Of a stretch of DNA of 56,291 nucleotides, positions 1-7,816 are shown in pieces. Under the pieces are notes generated by a model. That model was not told where the DNA came from. It saw nothing but the letters and a program-made list of their open reading frames with translations, and made no database searches. Positions within the stretch are counted from its first letter, which is position 1; the number at the start of each line of letters is the position of its first letter. The stretch is taken from positions 1 through 56,291 of the forward strand of contig JAJDAK010000082.1 in the NCBI GenBank assembly GCA_029261895.1, given 5' to 3'. This stretch comes from Deltaproteobacteria bacterium. GTDB taxonomy: Bacteria; Myxococcota_A; UBA9160; SZUA-336. Both the position numbers and the translations under genes were made by a program.

Positions 1-2968
1 GATCCACGCTTGCGCGACTGATCAGGATCGCGTCCAGACCATTGCAAATGTTGTCACCGTTCACGTCGCAGTTCGCCGGCACGCTGAACGCCGCACCCAC
101 CGGCAGACCCACCGAAACCCGTGACGAGAGGATCGAGTCCAAGCCATCCACTTTGGCGTCACCGTTCACGTCACCGCATTGGCACGCATTACCGATTCCA
201 TCCGGCGGGGGCGGCCCGAGGCCGACACCCGCTGTGTCTTCCTGAGCGGGATTCGAGATGAACCGGCAGTTATCGTCGCAGTTCGTCGTTGCGCCACCCA
301 CGCAGGTGTTATCACCCGGTGTGCCCGAGTTATCACCGTCATCACAGATGCCGTCAGCATCGGTATCAACGCAACCAGTCGGGGGACCCGGTGTCACGCA
401 TTCCGGCACACCCGTGGTCTGGTTGAGTGGGCAGAGCGTCGCGCTCACCTTCACGATGACATCCGCGTTGTCTCCCTGGCTGCCCGTCGGCGCGCGAATG
501 GCCAAGTCGCGCAATGAAAGCGCTGAGACGGTGTGGATCGTCGGCGCGGGATCGCTCGGGTTCGGCACCTTGAAGCGTGCCTCAATACCGTCAGTGGCCC
601 CAGATACAAACGTGGCCGATACGGGAAGCGACGAATCATCGCCACCGGTATTGAACCCAAGGACCGGATTTTCACAAACCCCCGACGCGAATTCCGTCGA
701 GTTACAAGCGAAGAGGTCATTGATCGGCGCACTCTCCTGGCAAGGCTCGCCATCGCGGAAACCACCGGTGCAGGTCCCCCAATTTTCGAGTTGGGTACCG
801 AAACCGAAGCGTCCCTTACAGGCGTCGTTACCGTTGTTCGCCGATGAGTTATTCCCGATACAACCCGGGATACCATTCGCACCCGGACCGTACGAAGTCG
901 TCCGGATCGGCGCAGGGCTCGCCAACGGCGTGCCCGCGTTCTCAGCGTCCACGTTCACCGCGTTCGCACCGATGGCCACGCCAATCGGTAGGTCCGCGCC
1001 CGCCGGGAATGTGCGAGCGGAGCCGATGCCTGGGCCACCACCGTTGGTCTGACCGAGCGAACAGCTGTCGTTCTGCGCATCGCAGAAATCGTCGCGAAAC
1101 TCAGCGCTCGCGGCACCTGTAACACCCGCAACAAAGATCGGTACATCGACCTCGGCTACACGGTTGTTCAGCAGACCAATGCGTCGGTTCTGAGCGAGAC
1201 CCAGCACAGAAAAGCCGTGGTCGTTGTAGCCGACCGGCAATGCCAAACCACTGACGTTCGCGTCAACCGGACGACCACCTGGGAGCTGACTGGTGTGCGT
1301 GCCACCGCAGAAGTCGCACACACCCGCGCCACCACCGCAAGGCAAGCTGCCCACCTGTGGAGTACAGGGAATGTCGACACGCGTACAAGGATCGCATTTA
1401 TCCAGCGTGTTGCTGCAGGTACCAAGGTTGATGGTGTCGTTCGGATCCTGACCACCTAAGAAGCAGCGCAAGTCATCGCCCATTTGAGCGCCTACCCACG
1501 CGACCGAACGCGTACCCGTAACGGTAATCGCATCACCCGCCTGAGCGAGATCGCCTTCAAGCGAATCGTAAAGCAATTGGATACCCGCGTTGCGATCCTG
1601 AAGACCCGTCTGAACGATTTCCTCTTCTTCATAGGTATGGAAGTCGTACGACGTTCCGCAAAACGGTGGGCAGGTCGCGTTGACGCCATTGTCCCAAGCC
1701 GCAGGCGCTCCTGCAGGAATAGGATCGTTGACGTCGAGGTCCTGGGTCCAGATGAAACCAACGGAGTCCAACGCACCCGGCAGCTTGCCTTCGACCGCCG
1801 CGGCGGCCGAAGTCTCATGACAGAAGACGAAGCTGGAGGCATCGCAGATACCCCCTACGCTGGCGCAATCCGTATCTTGAATACAGAACACATCGTTGTC
1901 ATTGGTGCAGAAACCATACGCGGGTAGCTGTGTTTCCCACTTCGCCGGCGGGTTACAGAACTGCACCGAAACGTGGCTGTCCAAGGCGCCGTTCTTGGTC
2001 GAAGAGCTGAACACGTAGTCGGCCCAGTTGGAGTCGCCCAAAATCTGCCAAGACCGAACACCCATCGGGGCGGAATTCGCGTCTTCCATTTCAATCGCGA
2101 ACGTCGTCCGCTGACTGACAATTGCGCCCGCGTCCACGTTTACAGCCGTACCCGTGCCCGGCTTGCGCTGTGCAGTGAAGAGGTCCTGCGTGTTTTCCAT
2201 ATCGTTACGGGGCGAACCCAGATCACCGTCACCCTCACCCGCGTTGCTGCCGCAGTTCGAGAGGCGCTGACCGAGACTCTCTAAAAGAACTTCTACACAG
2301 AGAGCAACGCCGAAACCACCCACGTCGAGGCTGGGGTCGCCGTCGGAGCAAAGCGCGCTCGGACCACCGCATTTGATGGTTTCGAAGTTGGGCGCTGTCG
2401 GATCAGTACCATTGCAACGAACGCTGTTGTCGTTGCGCGACATATCGCAGCTCGCGCCACCGCACATCGCGCTATTGCCATCGGTGTTCTCTATCGCGGC
2501 CAGCTGCGCTTCCAATCCGGCGATTACGCCAGCATCAGTGGCAGCGAGGATCTGAAATTCGATATCGATGTAGGCATCCGGCAAGCACGGCGTGCCCAGC
2601 GGCGAAAAGCCGAACTGATGGGAGCTATCTGGACCACCGTTCGGGCCGTGCGCGAAACCGGTCGTGCCCGCGCAGAAACCGCCACGCGCTGGCCAAATCT
2701 GTGAGACCTGAACCGGAACCGAGTTCGAACCTTTGCTACAGCGATTGGGAGGAACTGTCGCGAGGATACAAAGACTGTTTGGATCGTCCGCGCATAGATT
2801 TCCCTCGCGGTCATAACAACCTTCGATGAAGTCGCATGCGAGATGCGAGACGTCACGTAGGTTATTCCGACCAAAGGCTTGAACGCTTTGATAGGGGAAG
2901 ATCGTCGCGCTGGCTGGCACAGCCAGAATCACGGCAATCAATACACTCAGAATTCGCAAGACAGTCAT
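1..2968 (-). CDS. Secreted cysteine-rich protein with thrombospondin-3/dockerin-like C-terminus (partial)
   Basis: The reading frame runs from an ATG at 2968 off the left edge of the window, so 989 codons are seen and the stop is missing. A strong ribosome site (GGGAGG) lies just upstream. The N-terminus (MTVLRILSVLIAVILAVPASA) is a Sec signal peptide. The mature part is rich in cysteine, Asn, Gly and Asp with short runs such as CSDGDPSLD and FCTNDNDVFC, giving many possible disulphides. Near the end seen there is an Asp-rich thrombospondin type 3 stretch (CVDTDADGICDDGDNSG) and then CGDVNGDAKVDGLDSIL and CDVNGDNICNGLDAIL, two dockerin-type calcium-binding loops. Such tails are known from secreted or surface proteins of Myxococcota and Planctomycetes. 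The body matches no enzyme I recognise. Its function is unknown; an extracellular or surface role is inferred. Confidence 0.85.
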   Translation of the reverse strand, partial: MTVLRILSVLIAVILAVPASATIFPYQSVQAFGRNNLRDVSHLACDFIEGCYDREGNLCADDPNSLCILATVPPNRCSKGSNSVPVQVSQIWPARGGFCAGTTGFAHGPNGGPDSSHQFGFSPLGTPCLPDAYIDIEFQILAATDAGVIAGLEAQLAAIENTDGNSAMCGGASCDMSRNDNSVRCNGTDPTAPNFETIKCGGPSALCSDGDPSLDVGGFGVALCVEVLLESLGQRLSNCGSNAGEGDGDLGSPRNDMENTQDLFTAQRKPGTGTAVNVDAGAIVSQRTTFAIEMEDANSAPMGVRSWQILGDSNWADYVFSSSTKNGALDSHVSVQFCNPPAKWETQLPAYGFCTNDNDVFCIQDTDCASVGGICDASSFVFCHETSAAAAVEGKLPGALDSVGFIWTQDLDVNDPIPAGAPAAWDNGVNATCPPFCGTSYDFHTYEEEEIVQTGLQDRNAGIQLLYDSLEGDLAQAGDAITVTGTRSVAWVGAQMGDDLRCFLGGQDPNDTINLGTCSNTLDKCDPCTRVDIPCTPQVGSLPCGGGAGVCDFCGGTHTSQLPGGRPVDANVSGLALPVGYNDHGFSVLGLAQNRRIGLLNNRVAEVDVPIFVAGVTGAASAEFRDDFCDAQNDSCSLGQTNGGGPGIGSARTFPAGADLPIGVAIGANAVNVDAENAGTPLASPAPIRTTSYGPGANGIPGCIGNNSSANNGNDACKGRFGFGTQLENWGTCTGGFRDGEPCQESAPINDLFACNSTEFASGVCENPVLGFNTGGDDSSLPVSATFVSGATDGIEARFKVPNPSDPAPTIHTVSALSLRDLAIRAPTGSQGDNADVIVKVSATLCPLNQTTGVPECVTPGPPTGCVDTDADGICDDGDNSGTPGDNTCVGGATTNCDDNCRFISNPAQEDTAGVGLGPPPPDGIGNACQCGDVNGDAKVDGLDSILSSRVSVGLPVGAAFSVPANCDVNGDNICNGLDAILISRASVD

Positions 2969-3316
2969 TTATTCCCTCCCGTCCACGGTGTCTGGAGTTT
3001 CCCACAGATGGCTGCAGTTCGGAAACCCCAAAAACGCCAGGATGCCCCTCGGGGCCAGCTTTTTATCCGCCAGATAAGTGCAGCCGCTTCTACAAAAGTG
3101 ACGAGATGATTTGGTGGATACTTTTTTTCTCAGTGAAAATTACACCATTAATTGAATTGTTTATTCTTACTAGCGAAGTGGTCTCCCGCCTCGCTGTGCT
3201 CGCGCAACAAAGAAGCAGCGTGGAAGCAAGAGGAAGTTTCATGATATCTCTGACGCTTAAGATTAAGAGATAGGCAGTCTGTTTCCCGTCGGCCGATCTG
3301 ATGGATTTAAGTGAAA
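2969..3316. other. Intergenic leader upstream of the secreted protein
   Basis: This stretch holds no convincing gene. About 3100-3270 is much richer in A and T than its surroundings, and the minus-strand promoter of the secreted protein probably lies here, but I cannot pick out a clear -35/-10 pair. The transcribed leader (minus strand, about 3100 to 2969) contains short GC hairpins such as GCCCC/GGGGC near 3045-3058. They do not match a riboswitch I can name. Confidence 0.4.
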
Positions 3317-3345
3317 CGCCGCGGGAAATCTTCTTCCCCGCGGCG
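3317..3345 (-). terminator. Probable Rho-independent terminator
   Basis: CGCCGCGGG and CCCGCGGCG form a perfect 9-bp stem around an 11-nt loop. On the minus strand it is followed by a short T-rich tract (TTTCACTTAAAT). It lies about 50 bp past the stop of the truncated dockerin remnant, as expected for that gene's original terminator. Confidence 0.6.
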
Positions 3346-3393
3346 GATCGTGGCTGAGACGGACGGTTACCAGGCGACATCTAGACGAATCAA

Positions 3394-3543
3394 CTACGGC
3401 AGGCAGTTCCCGTTGGCATCAACCGTACAGGCGTTCGTATAAGCCGGGCAGGCCTTGCCCGTCACGGACGGCGGGTTCTGCAGATCCACGCTCGTTCTCC
3501 CGAGTAACGCGGCGGCCGTTGTCACCGCGAAGTTCCTCTTTCG
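3394..3543 (-). pseudogene. C-terminal remnant of a secreted dockerin-type protein
   Basis: Forty-nine codons are open on the minus strand and end in TAG at 3394. The peptide (ALLGRTSVDL, then CPAYTNACTVDANGNCLP) looks like the tail of the secreted repeat proteins in this genome: an F-hand-like helix ending in R-x-S-V-D, as in ISRASVD of the protein at 1-2968, then a short cysteine-bearing end. An in-frame TGA at 3544-3546 closes the frame upstream, and no start codon, ribosome site or signal peptide is found. I read it as the 3' end of a once full-length gene that lost its 5' part. Downstream it still has a terminator hairpin. Confidence 0.55.
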
Positions 3544-3698
3544 TCATCTCTCCAATCTGTGAGGCACATGAGCTGGCGCGGCCGAGATATGGGTGGTGGC
3601 CAGGGGATGGACTCCCGAGCCACACCAGCTCACGATGCTTCGTGAATAAAGTGGAACGCGGGCTCGCTTGGGTGTTAGCTGTCGGACCTTAAACGAAA

Positions 3699-3726
3699 CG
3701 CCGCGGTGGATTTCTCCACCGCGGCG
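3699..3726 (-). terminator. Rho-independent terminator of the sigma factor gene
   Basis: A perfect 12-bp stem (CGCCGCGGTGGA with TCCACCGCGGCG) closes on a TTTC loop. On the minus strand it is followed by TTTCGTTTAAGG. It starts 56 bp past the sigma factor stop codon, in the right orientation. Its base resembles the other terminator at 3317-3345, each flanked by GAAACGCCGCGG. Confidence 0.8.
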
Positions 3727-3781
3727 CAACATCTTCAATTACTACTGAAGTTTTATATCGAATCTGGTTCGATCGGTTGGA

Positions 3782-5239
3782 CTACGCCTCGAGATCCGCG
3801 AACGCTTCGAGCAAACGCTGCTTCGAAGAATGTCGCAACTTCTCAATCGCCCGCGCTTCCAACTGGCGAACGCGTTCGCGAGAAAGGCCGAGTTTTTCAC
3901 CGATCTCTTCCAAGGTATGGTCCTGTTCGCCCTTCATCCCAAAGCGCCAACGCAGGATATTGCGCTCACGCTCATTCAATTGAGCGATTGACTCCTCGGT
4001 CGCGAGTTCGAGCCGGAACCGATCCAAGCCGTCCAACGGAGATACCGTGGTCGGATCCTTCACGAAGTCCTTCAGAACCTTGGAGTCCGTACCCTTCACC
4101 TGGTTTTCCAGTGAGACCGGTTCACGCGTCATCTTCTGCAAGCGCTCCGTCTGCTCGACCGAGATACTCATCTCTTTCGCGAGCTCAGACGTCTTGGGCT
4201 CCCGTCCCAAACGCTTCGATAGCGCATTGAACGTACGGTAGTACTTCAACAGCGTGTCGTGCATATGGCTTGGAATACGAATCGTGCGCGACTGATTTTG
4301 AATCGCACGAATCAGCGCCTGCCGAATCCACCACAACGCATACGTCGAGAATTTATGGCCACGACGATAGTCGAATTTCTCCACAGCCCGGATCAGACCG
4401 AGGTTGCCCTCTTGGATCAGATCCTGGAACGCGATCCCCATATTGCGATAGTCCTTCGCAATGGCGATCACGAGCTTCAAGTTGTGCTGGACGAACTTGT
4501 TCTTGTGATACATCAGCCGGTCATAGGACAGGTCCACCGTGTCCATCAGCTTGATGAACTCTTCGACCTTAATGCCAACGACGGTTTCGACTTCCTTCAG
4601 ATGCTTCCGAAGTAGCCGGACTTCCTTTTCACGTTCCTGCTTGCCCTTTTCGGAGCGTGGCGCGCGCTTCGGCGACTTCAACTCGCGAATCTGGCGATCA
4701 AAGCCAGCCATCGTGTCGCGCGAAGTCCGTAACTTGCGGCGAATTCGCTCGAAGATCTGCATGGAAAGATCCGCGTCGCGCAACGCGCGCACGATTCCCT
4801 GCTGAACCTTTTCGAGTTCGGGTTCGGTGGCTTTCTTTTCCTGCAGCGCATCGTACTTCGCCAACGCCGCTTCAACACGCTTCAGTGCCTTGTCAAGACG
4901 CTCGCCGCGCTCCTCGCCCTCAGGCGCACCGGAGCCATATGCTTCCGACATCTTCGCCGTCACACGGTTTTCAGCCTGAAGGCCGTGCCAGATTTCGATC
5001 GCTTCGCGCCAGGTAAACGGCACTGCCAAAATACCCGAACGCATCTCGAACGTGGCCGACTCCATCTCCTTCGCAAGCATGACTTCCTCTTCCTTAGTCA
5101 GGGTCGGAATGCTCGCGATGTCGTTGAAGTAAGAAAGCAGCGTATTGCGATTGCGCGCCGCTTCTTCTTCCGGATCCACGTTAGAATTTTCCGGATCGAC
5201 TACCGCATTATTGTCTTGCCAGCGGCTTCCTTCGATCAT
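3782..5239 (-). CDS. rpoD: RNA polymerase sigma-70 factor, RpoD/SigA group
   Basis: This is a primary-type sigma factor that directs core RNA polymerase to -35/-10 promoters. Region 1.2 is at about residues 33-62 (YFNDIASIPTLTKEEE). A charged non-conserved segment follows to about 240. Region 2 is at about 248-320 with the melting and -10 helix (STYALWWIRQALIRAI, TIRIPSHM), region 3 at about 328-400, and region 4 at about 412-475 with the helix-turn-helix TLEEIGEKLGLSRERVRQLE. I chose the ATG at 5239 because AAGGAGG lies 8-9 nt upstream; a longer frame reaches 5341 without a comparable site. The protein is 485 aa, shorter than E. coli RpoD, and lacks an acidic region 1.1. It stands alone without dnaG or rpsU. 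Housekeeping sigma is the likeliest role; a second group 2 sigma cannot be excluded. Confidence 0.88.
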   Translation of the reverse strand: MIEGSRWQDNNAVVDPENSNVDPEEEAARNRNTLLSYFNDIASIPTLTKEEEVMLAKEMESATFEMRSGILAVPFTWREAIEIWHGLQAENRVTAKMSEAYGSGAPEGEERGERLDKALKRVEAALAKYDALQEKKATEPELEKVQQGIVRALRDADLSMQIFERIRRKLRTSRDTMAGFDRQIRELKSPKRAPRSEKGKQEREKEVRLLRKHLKEVETVVGIKVEEFIKLMDTVDLSYDRLMYHKNKFVQHNLKLVIAIAKDYRNMGIAFQDLIQEGNLGLIRAVEKFDYRRGHKFSTYALWWIRQALIRAIQNQSRTIRIPSHMHDTLLKYYRTFNALSKRLGREPKTSELAKEMSISVEQTERLQKMTREPVSLENQVKGTDSKVLKDFVKDPTTVSPLDGLDRFRLELATEESIAQLNERERNILRWRFGMKGEQDHTLEEIGEKLGLSRERVRQLEARAIEKLRHSSKQRLLEAFADLEA

Positions 5240-5776
5240 CTCTTTTCCTCCTTGAGCTCGCCGGTTAGCCCGCGATGCCAGGTTACGAGTTGAACTCGAA
5301 ACTTTTCCCTCTGCGTTGTCTCTTACCGGGTATCTGCCCACCGGGTCAGAATCCCCTGCTCCGTTCGCTCATGGCCGGGCCCGCTACGATCCCGACCGCA
5401 CCGCTGACCCATTGGCCTTCGACGCACTGTGTCAATGTTTTTGGAGCAGAAAGAGACACCGCTCTCTCCTCGCCCTGCTCGGATTTTTCGAACAAGCTGG
5501 AGGGGGGGCGTCTTTAGGGTGAAACTCGACTGCTTCCTTATCGGTCGGCACCGTACGAGACTTTAGGGCCTCTGTCAACAAAAAGGTCTCCAGCATTCTA
5601 TCCAGCAATCTCGGTCACTTAGGCGGGCAGTTGAGTATGGGCTGAAGAGGACTTGCCGGTCCGTTTTGAAGCCTTTTGCCTACGCCCTGCCGGTCTGCTC
5701 GAATGTTTGTCTTAGATGCAGGTATGACGCAGTGAGATACGTCGGGATTCGAAAGGATCAGCGAAAATACGGATTT
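5240..5776. other. Non-coding stretch between folE and the sigma factor
   Basis: About 540 bp carry no credible gene; the short open frames here lack coding character. The part next to the sigma factor must hold its 5' leader, and one good minus-strand promoter is listed separately. The remainder (5580-5776), downstream of the folE stop, shows no clear terminator, repeat or RNA that I recognise. Confidence 0.5.
5550..5578 (-). promoter_or_regulatory. Candidate sigma-70 promoter for the sigma factor gene
   Basis: On the minus strand TTGACA (5578-5573) is followed after exactly 17 nt by TACGGT (5555-5550). The -35 box is perfect and the -10 keeps the TA...T frame. A start here would give a leader of about 300 nt before the ATG at 5239. 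Confidence 0.5.
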
Positions 5777-6337
5777 TTAGCGGTGCCCGTGACGAATCAG
5801 CCCCAGGAACTCGCTGCGGGTCTTCGGATCAGCCTCAAATCCCCCGAGCATCGCGCTGGTGATCGCGACCGAGTTCTGCTTTTGGACGCCGCGCATCATC
5901 ATGCAGAGGTGCTGCCCTTCCACCACGACCGCCACACCTTTGGGCTTCAGCACCTTGTTGATCGATGCGGCCACCTCCTGGGTGAGGCGCTCCTGTACCT
6001 GGAGCCGGCGGCTGTACATTTCGACCAAGCGGGCGATTTTTGAAAGGCCCACGATTCGACCCGCGGGAATGTACGCCACGTGGGCCTTGCCAAAGAACGG
6101 CAGCATATGGTGTTCGCACATGCTGTAGAAATCGATGTCCTTCACGACGACCATTTCATTGCAGCTATCTTCAAAGACCGCTTCGTTCAGAACCACCTTC
6201 GGGTCCTGCTGATAACCCGAGGTCAGAAAATCCATCGCTCGCGCGACACGACTCGGCGTACGCTGCAGACCGTCACGGGTCGGGTCTTCCCCAATCTCTT
6301 TGAGTAGGCTTTCAACCAGTCCTTCAATTCGGCTCAT
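5777..6337 (-). CDS. folE: GTP cyclohydrolase I (FolE, type IA)
   Basis: The enzyme converts GTP to 7,8-dihydroneopterin triphosphate, the first step of folate, tetrahydrobiopterin and queuosine-type pathways. At 186 aa it has the usual FolE length. The zinc and catalytic motif CEHHMLPF is at residues 74-81, QVQERLT at 114-120, and [11 protein letters not shown] near 141-151 supplies the third zinc cysteine (C145), as in the zinc-dependent type IA family. Its ATG overlaps the TGA of the upstream pterin synthase gene by 4 nt, so the two are translationally coupled. It is the last gene of the lexA-PTPS-PTPS-folE operon. The partners suggest a tetrahydropterin product rather than folate alone. 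Confidence 0.95.
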   Translation of the reverse strand: MSRIEGLVESLLKEIGEDPTRDGLQRTPSRVARAMDFLTSGYQQDPKVVLNEAVFEDSCNEMVVVKDIDFYSMCEHHMLPFFGKAHVAYIPAGRIVGLSKIARLVEMYSRRLQVQERLTQEVAASINKVLKPKGVAVVVEGQHLCMMMRGVQKQNSVAITSAMLGGFEADPKTRSEFLGLIRHGHR

Positions 6338-6753
6338 GCTTCTTCCTCCGCCCCCACGTACTCAACCGCATTGTTCTCGGTCTCGACAAGGCGAATCCGA
6401 TCTAAGATTGATGGCGCGATCTCGCCTTTGAGCGCATCCCAGGCGAAGCGCGCGATGTTTTCAGCCGTTGGCACCTCGGTTTCAAAGCGATCCACATCCC
6501 GGTTGAGAAATCGGTGATCCAATAGCGCGAGAACACGCTCGCGCACGATCGCATCGAGCTTGGGAACCGCGACCAAACGACCTGACTGTGGATCCACCTC
6601 CCCACGCACGGTGACTTCCAACACGTAATTGTGCCCGTGACCCGAAGGGTTCGCGCATTTGCCGTAGATCTCAGTGTTGCGAGCGTCGTCCCAATCGGGT
6701 CGAGCCAGCACGTGCGCCGCGCTGAAGCGATAACGGCGGGTTAATCGAATCAC
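6334..6753 (-). CDS. 6-pyruvoyltetrahydropterin synthase (PTPS/QueD family)
   Basis: PTPS-fold enzymes act on dihydroneopterin triphosphate, the FolE product. Zinc ligands are visible as His14 (FSAAH) and His39/His41 (GHGHNY), with catalytic Cys33 in [11 protein letters not shown]. The C-x5-HGHNY spacing resembles animal-type PTPS, which makes 6-pyruvoyltetrahydropterin for tetrahydrobiopterin; E. coli QueD has C-x3-HGH. A second conserved histidine (LLDHRFLN) and the TAEN glutamate follow, completing the active site at 139 aa. It overlaps folE by 4 nt and the second paralogue by 4 nt. No queC, queE or sepiapterin reductase lies nearby, so the final product is open. Function as PTPS is inferred from motif spacing. 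Confidence 0.85.
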   Translation of the reverse strand: MIRLTRRYRFSAAHVLARPDWDDARNTEIYGKCANPSGHGHNYVLEVTVRGEVDPQSGRLVAVPKLDAIVRERVLALLDHRFLNRDVDRFETEVPTAENIARFAWDALKGEIAPSILDRIRLVETENNAVEYVGAEEEA

Positions 6754-7103
6754 CGACTCACCTCTACCGTGAGATCTTCATCCGGCGAGAGTCGCACGCG
6801 ATGCAACGCGCCGCTTGGCAGCGCACCATCGAGCAAATCAAATACCACGGTTGCAAAGTTTTCTGCTGTCGATGGACGCTGGTCGAAGTACGACGTGTCT
6901 CGGTCAAGATGACGATGGTCGAACGTACTGCCCACAACGGACTCCATCACGTCGCGCAGCTGTTTGAGGTCCATCACCATACCGGTCTCCAAATCAACGT
7001 CACCGCGCAGTGTCACTTCTAGCTCGTAGTTATGACCATGTGTACTCGGTCGCACGTCGGTTTGATGTGCTGAGGAAAAACTCATCCTGCGGGTCAGAAG
7101 CAC
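6750..7103 (-). CDS. PTPS-family paralogue lacking the catalytic cysteine
   Basis: This 117-aa protein has the PTPS fold signatures: SSAH (His13), THGHNYELEV (His22, His24), FDHRHLD and STAEN. All three zinc histidines are therefore kept. The segment before HGHN reads TDVRPST, with neither the catalytic Cys of PTPS/QueD nor the Glu of the PTPS-III folate-bypass class. It sits between lexA (3 nt gap) and the Cys-containing paralogue (4 nt overlap) in one operon ending with folE. It may be a partner subunit, an enzyme with altered chemistry, or a binding protein. The arrangement of one intact and one Cys-less copy in tandem looks like a heteromeric or divided-function pair, which is inference. 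Confidence 0.75.
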   Translation of the reverse strand: MLLTRRMSFSSAHQTDVRPSTHGHNYELEVTLRGDVDLETGMVMDLKQLRDVMESVVGSTFDHRHLDRDTSYFDQRPSTAENFATVVFDLLDGALPSGALHRVRLSPDEDLTVEVSR

Positions 7104-7106
7104 GAT

Positions 7107-7706
7107 CTAATATTGCCTCAGCAACCCTACGACAACGCCCTGGACCTCGACATCCTCGGCCGGAAACTCCATAGGACGCATCGTCTGATTGGCGGGCACC
7201 AATTTGATTTTGCCACCGTCGCGATAGAAGCGCTTAAGTGTGGCCTCTTCCCGCCGAATCAACGCAACGACGGTTTCACCTTGCTCGGGTAGATTTCGGC
7301 GCTCAACCAAAACCACATCACCATCTTGGATATGATCGTCGATCATGGAATTGCCCTGCACCCGCAACGCGAAACATTCCTTCTGCCCCACCATGTCGAT
7401 AGGTACCGCAAGCGTATCCGGCGTTTCAATCGCTTCGATCGGAACACCCGCCGCAACGGAACCTAGGAGCGGAACCTCACGTGCCGTGACGCGATCGGGA
7501 TCCACAACTTCGATCGAACGACTCCGGTTCCAGGCTTTGCGAAGCAGACCTTTTTCGACCAGGTTATGAACATGCTTGTGAACCGTTGCAACGGACGACA
7601 GTCCGAAACGCAAACCGATTTCCTCCAAGCTTGGCGCGTAACCTTCACGCTCCAAGTAATCACTGATGAAATCGAAGACTTCTTTCTGTCGTTTCGTGAG
7701 ATGCAT
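7107..7706 (-). CDS. lexA: LexA repressor, SOS regulator
   Basis: LexA represses DNA-damage genes and cleaves itself when RecA is activated. The 199-aa protein starts MHLTKRQKEVFDF. It has a winged helix at about 1-65, the cleavage pair Ala86-Gly87 (SVAAGVP), the catalytic Ser120 (GNSM) and Lys158 (ATLKRF). I chose the ATG at 7706 because family members start here and a GGGGG site lies 5 nt upstream; an in-frame ATG at 7730 would add eight residues. It heads an operon with two pterin synthase genes and folE, an unusual partnership. If LexA controls its own promoter, pterin synthesis would be SOS-linked. A short palindrome upstream at 7774-7789 is a weak operator candidate. Confidence 0.93.
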   Translation of the reverse strand: MHLTKRQKEVFDFISDYLEREGYAPSLEEIGLRFGLSSVATVHKHVHNLVEKGLLRKAWNRSRSIEVVDPDRVTAREVPLLGSVAAGVPIEAIETPDTLAVPIDMVGQKECFALRVQGNSMIDDHIQDGDVVLVERRNLPEQGETVVALIRREEATLKRFYRDGGKIKLVPANQTMRPMEFPAEDVEVQGVVVGLLRQY

Positions 7707-7773
7707 CGGGACCCCCGTGTAAAGCGCCACCCCCTTGGGTGGGAATACTCTAACCTGCCTGCCAATACCGGAG

Positions 7774-7789
7774 TCCAGTCCTGTCTGGA
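7774..7789. promoter_or_regulatory. Small palindrome between lexA and the divergent membrane protein gene
   Basis: TCCAG-tcctgt-CTGGA is a perfect 5-6-5 inverted repeat in the divergent intergenic region. Its place fits an autoregulatory LexA operator, but it does not match an SOS box I can name with certainty, so the assignment is tentative. Confidence 0.25.
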
Positions 7790-7816
7790 TTTCCCCAGCC
7801 CTGAGGCTTGCGGCGA

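Noticed and set aside
258..1052. 264-aa plus-strand frame at the window start
   Set aside because: The minus strand encodes the cysteine-rich secreted protein with signal and calcium loops; the plus frame is its shadow.
2969..3110. Cyclic-di-GMP or other riboswitch in the secreted protein's leader
   Set aside because: GC hairpins are present, but the conserved core bases of GEMM or cobalamin switches are not found.
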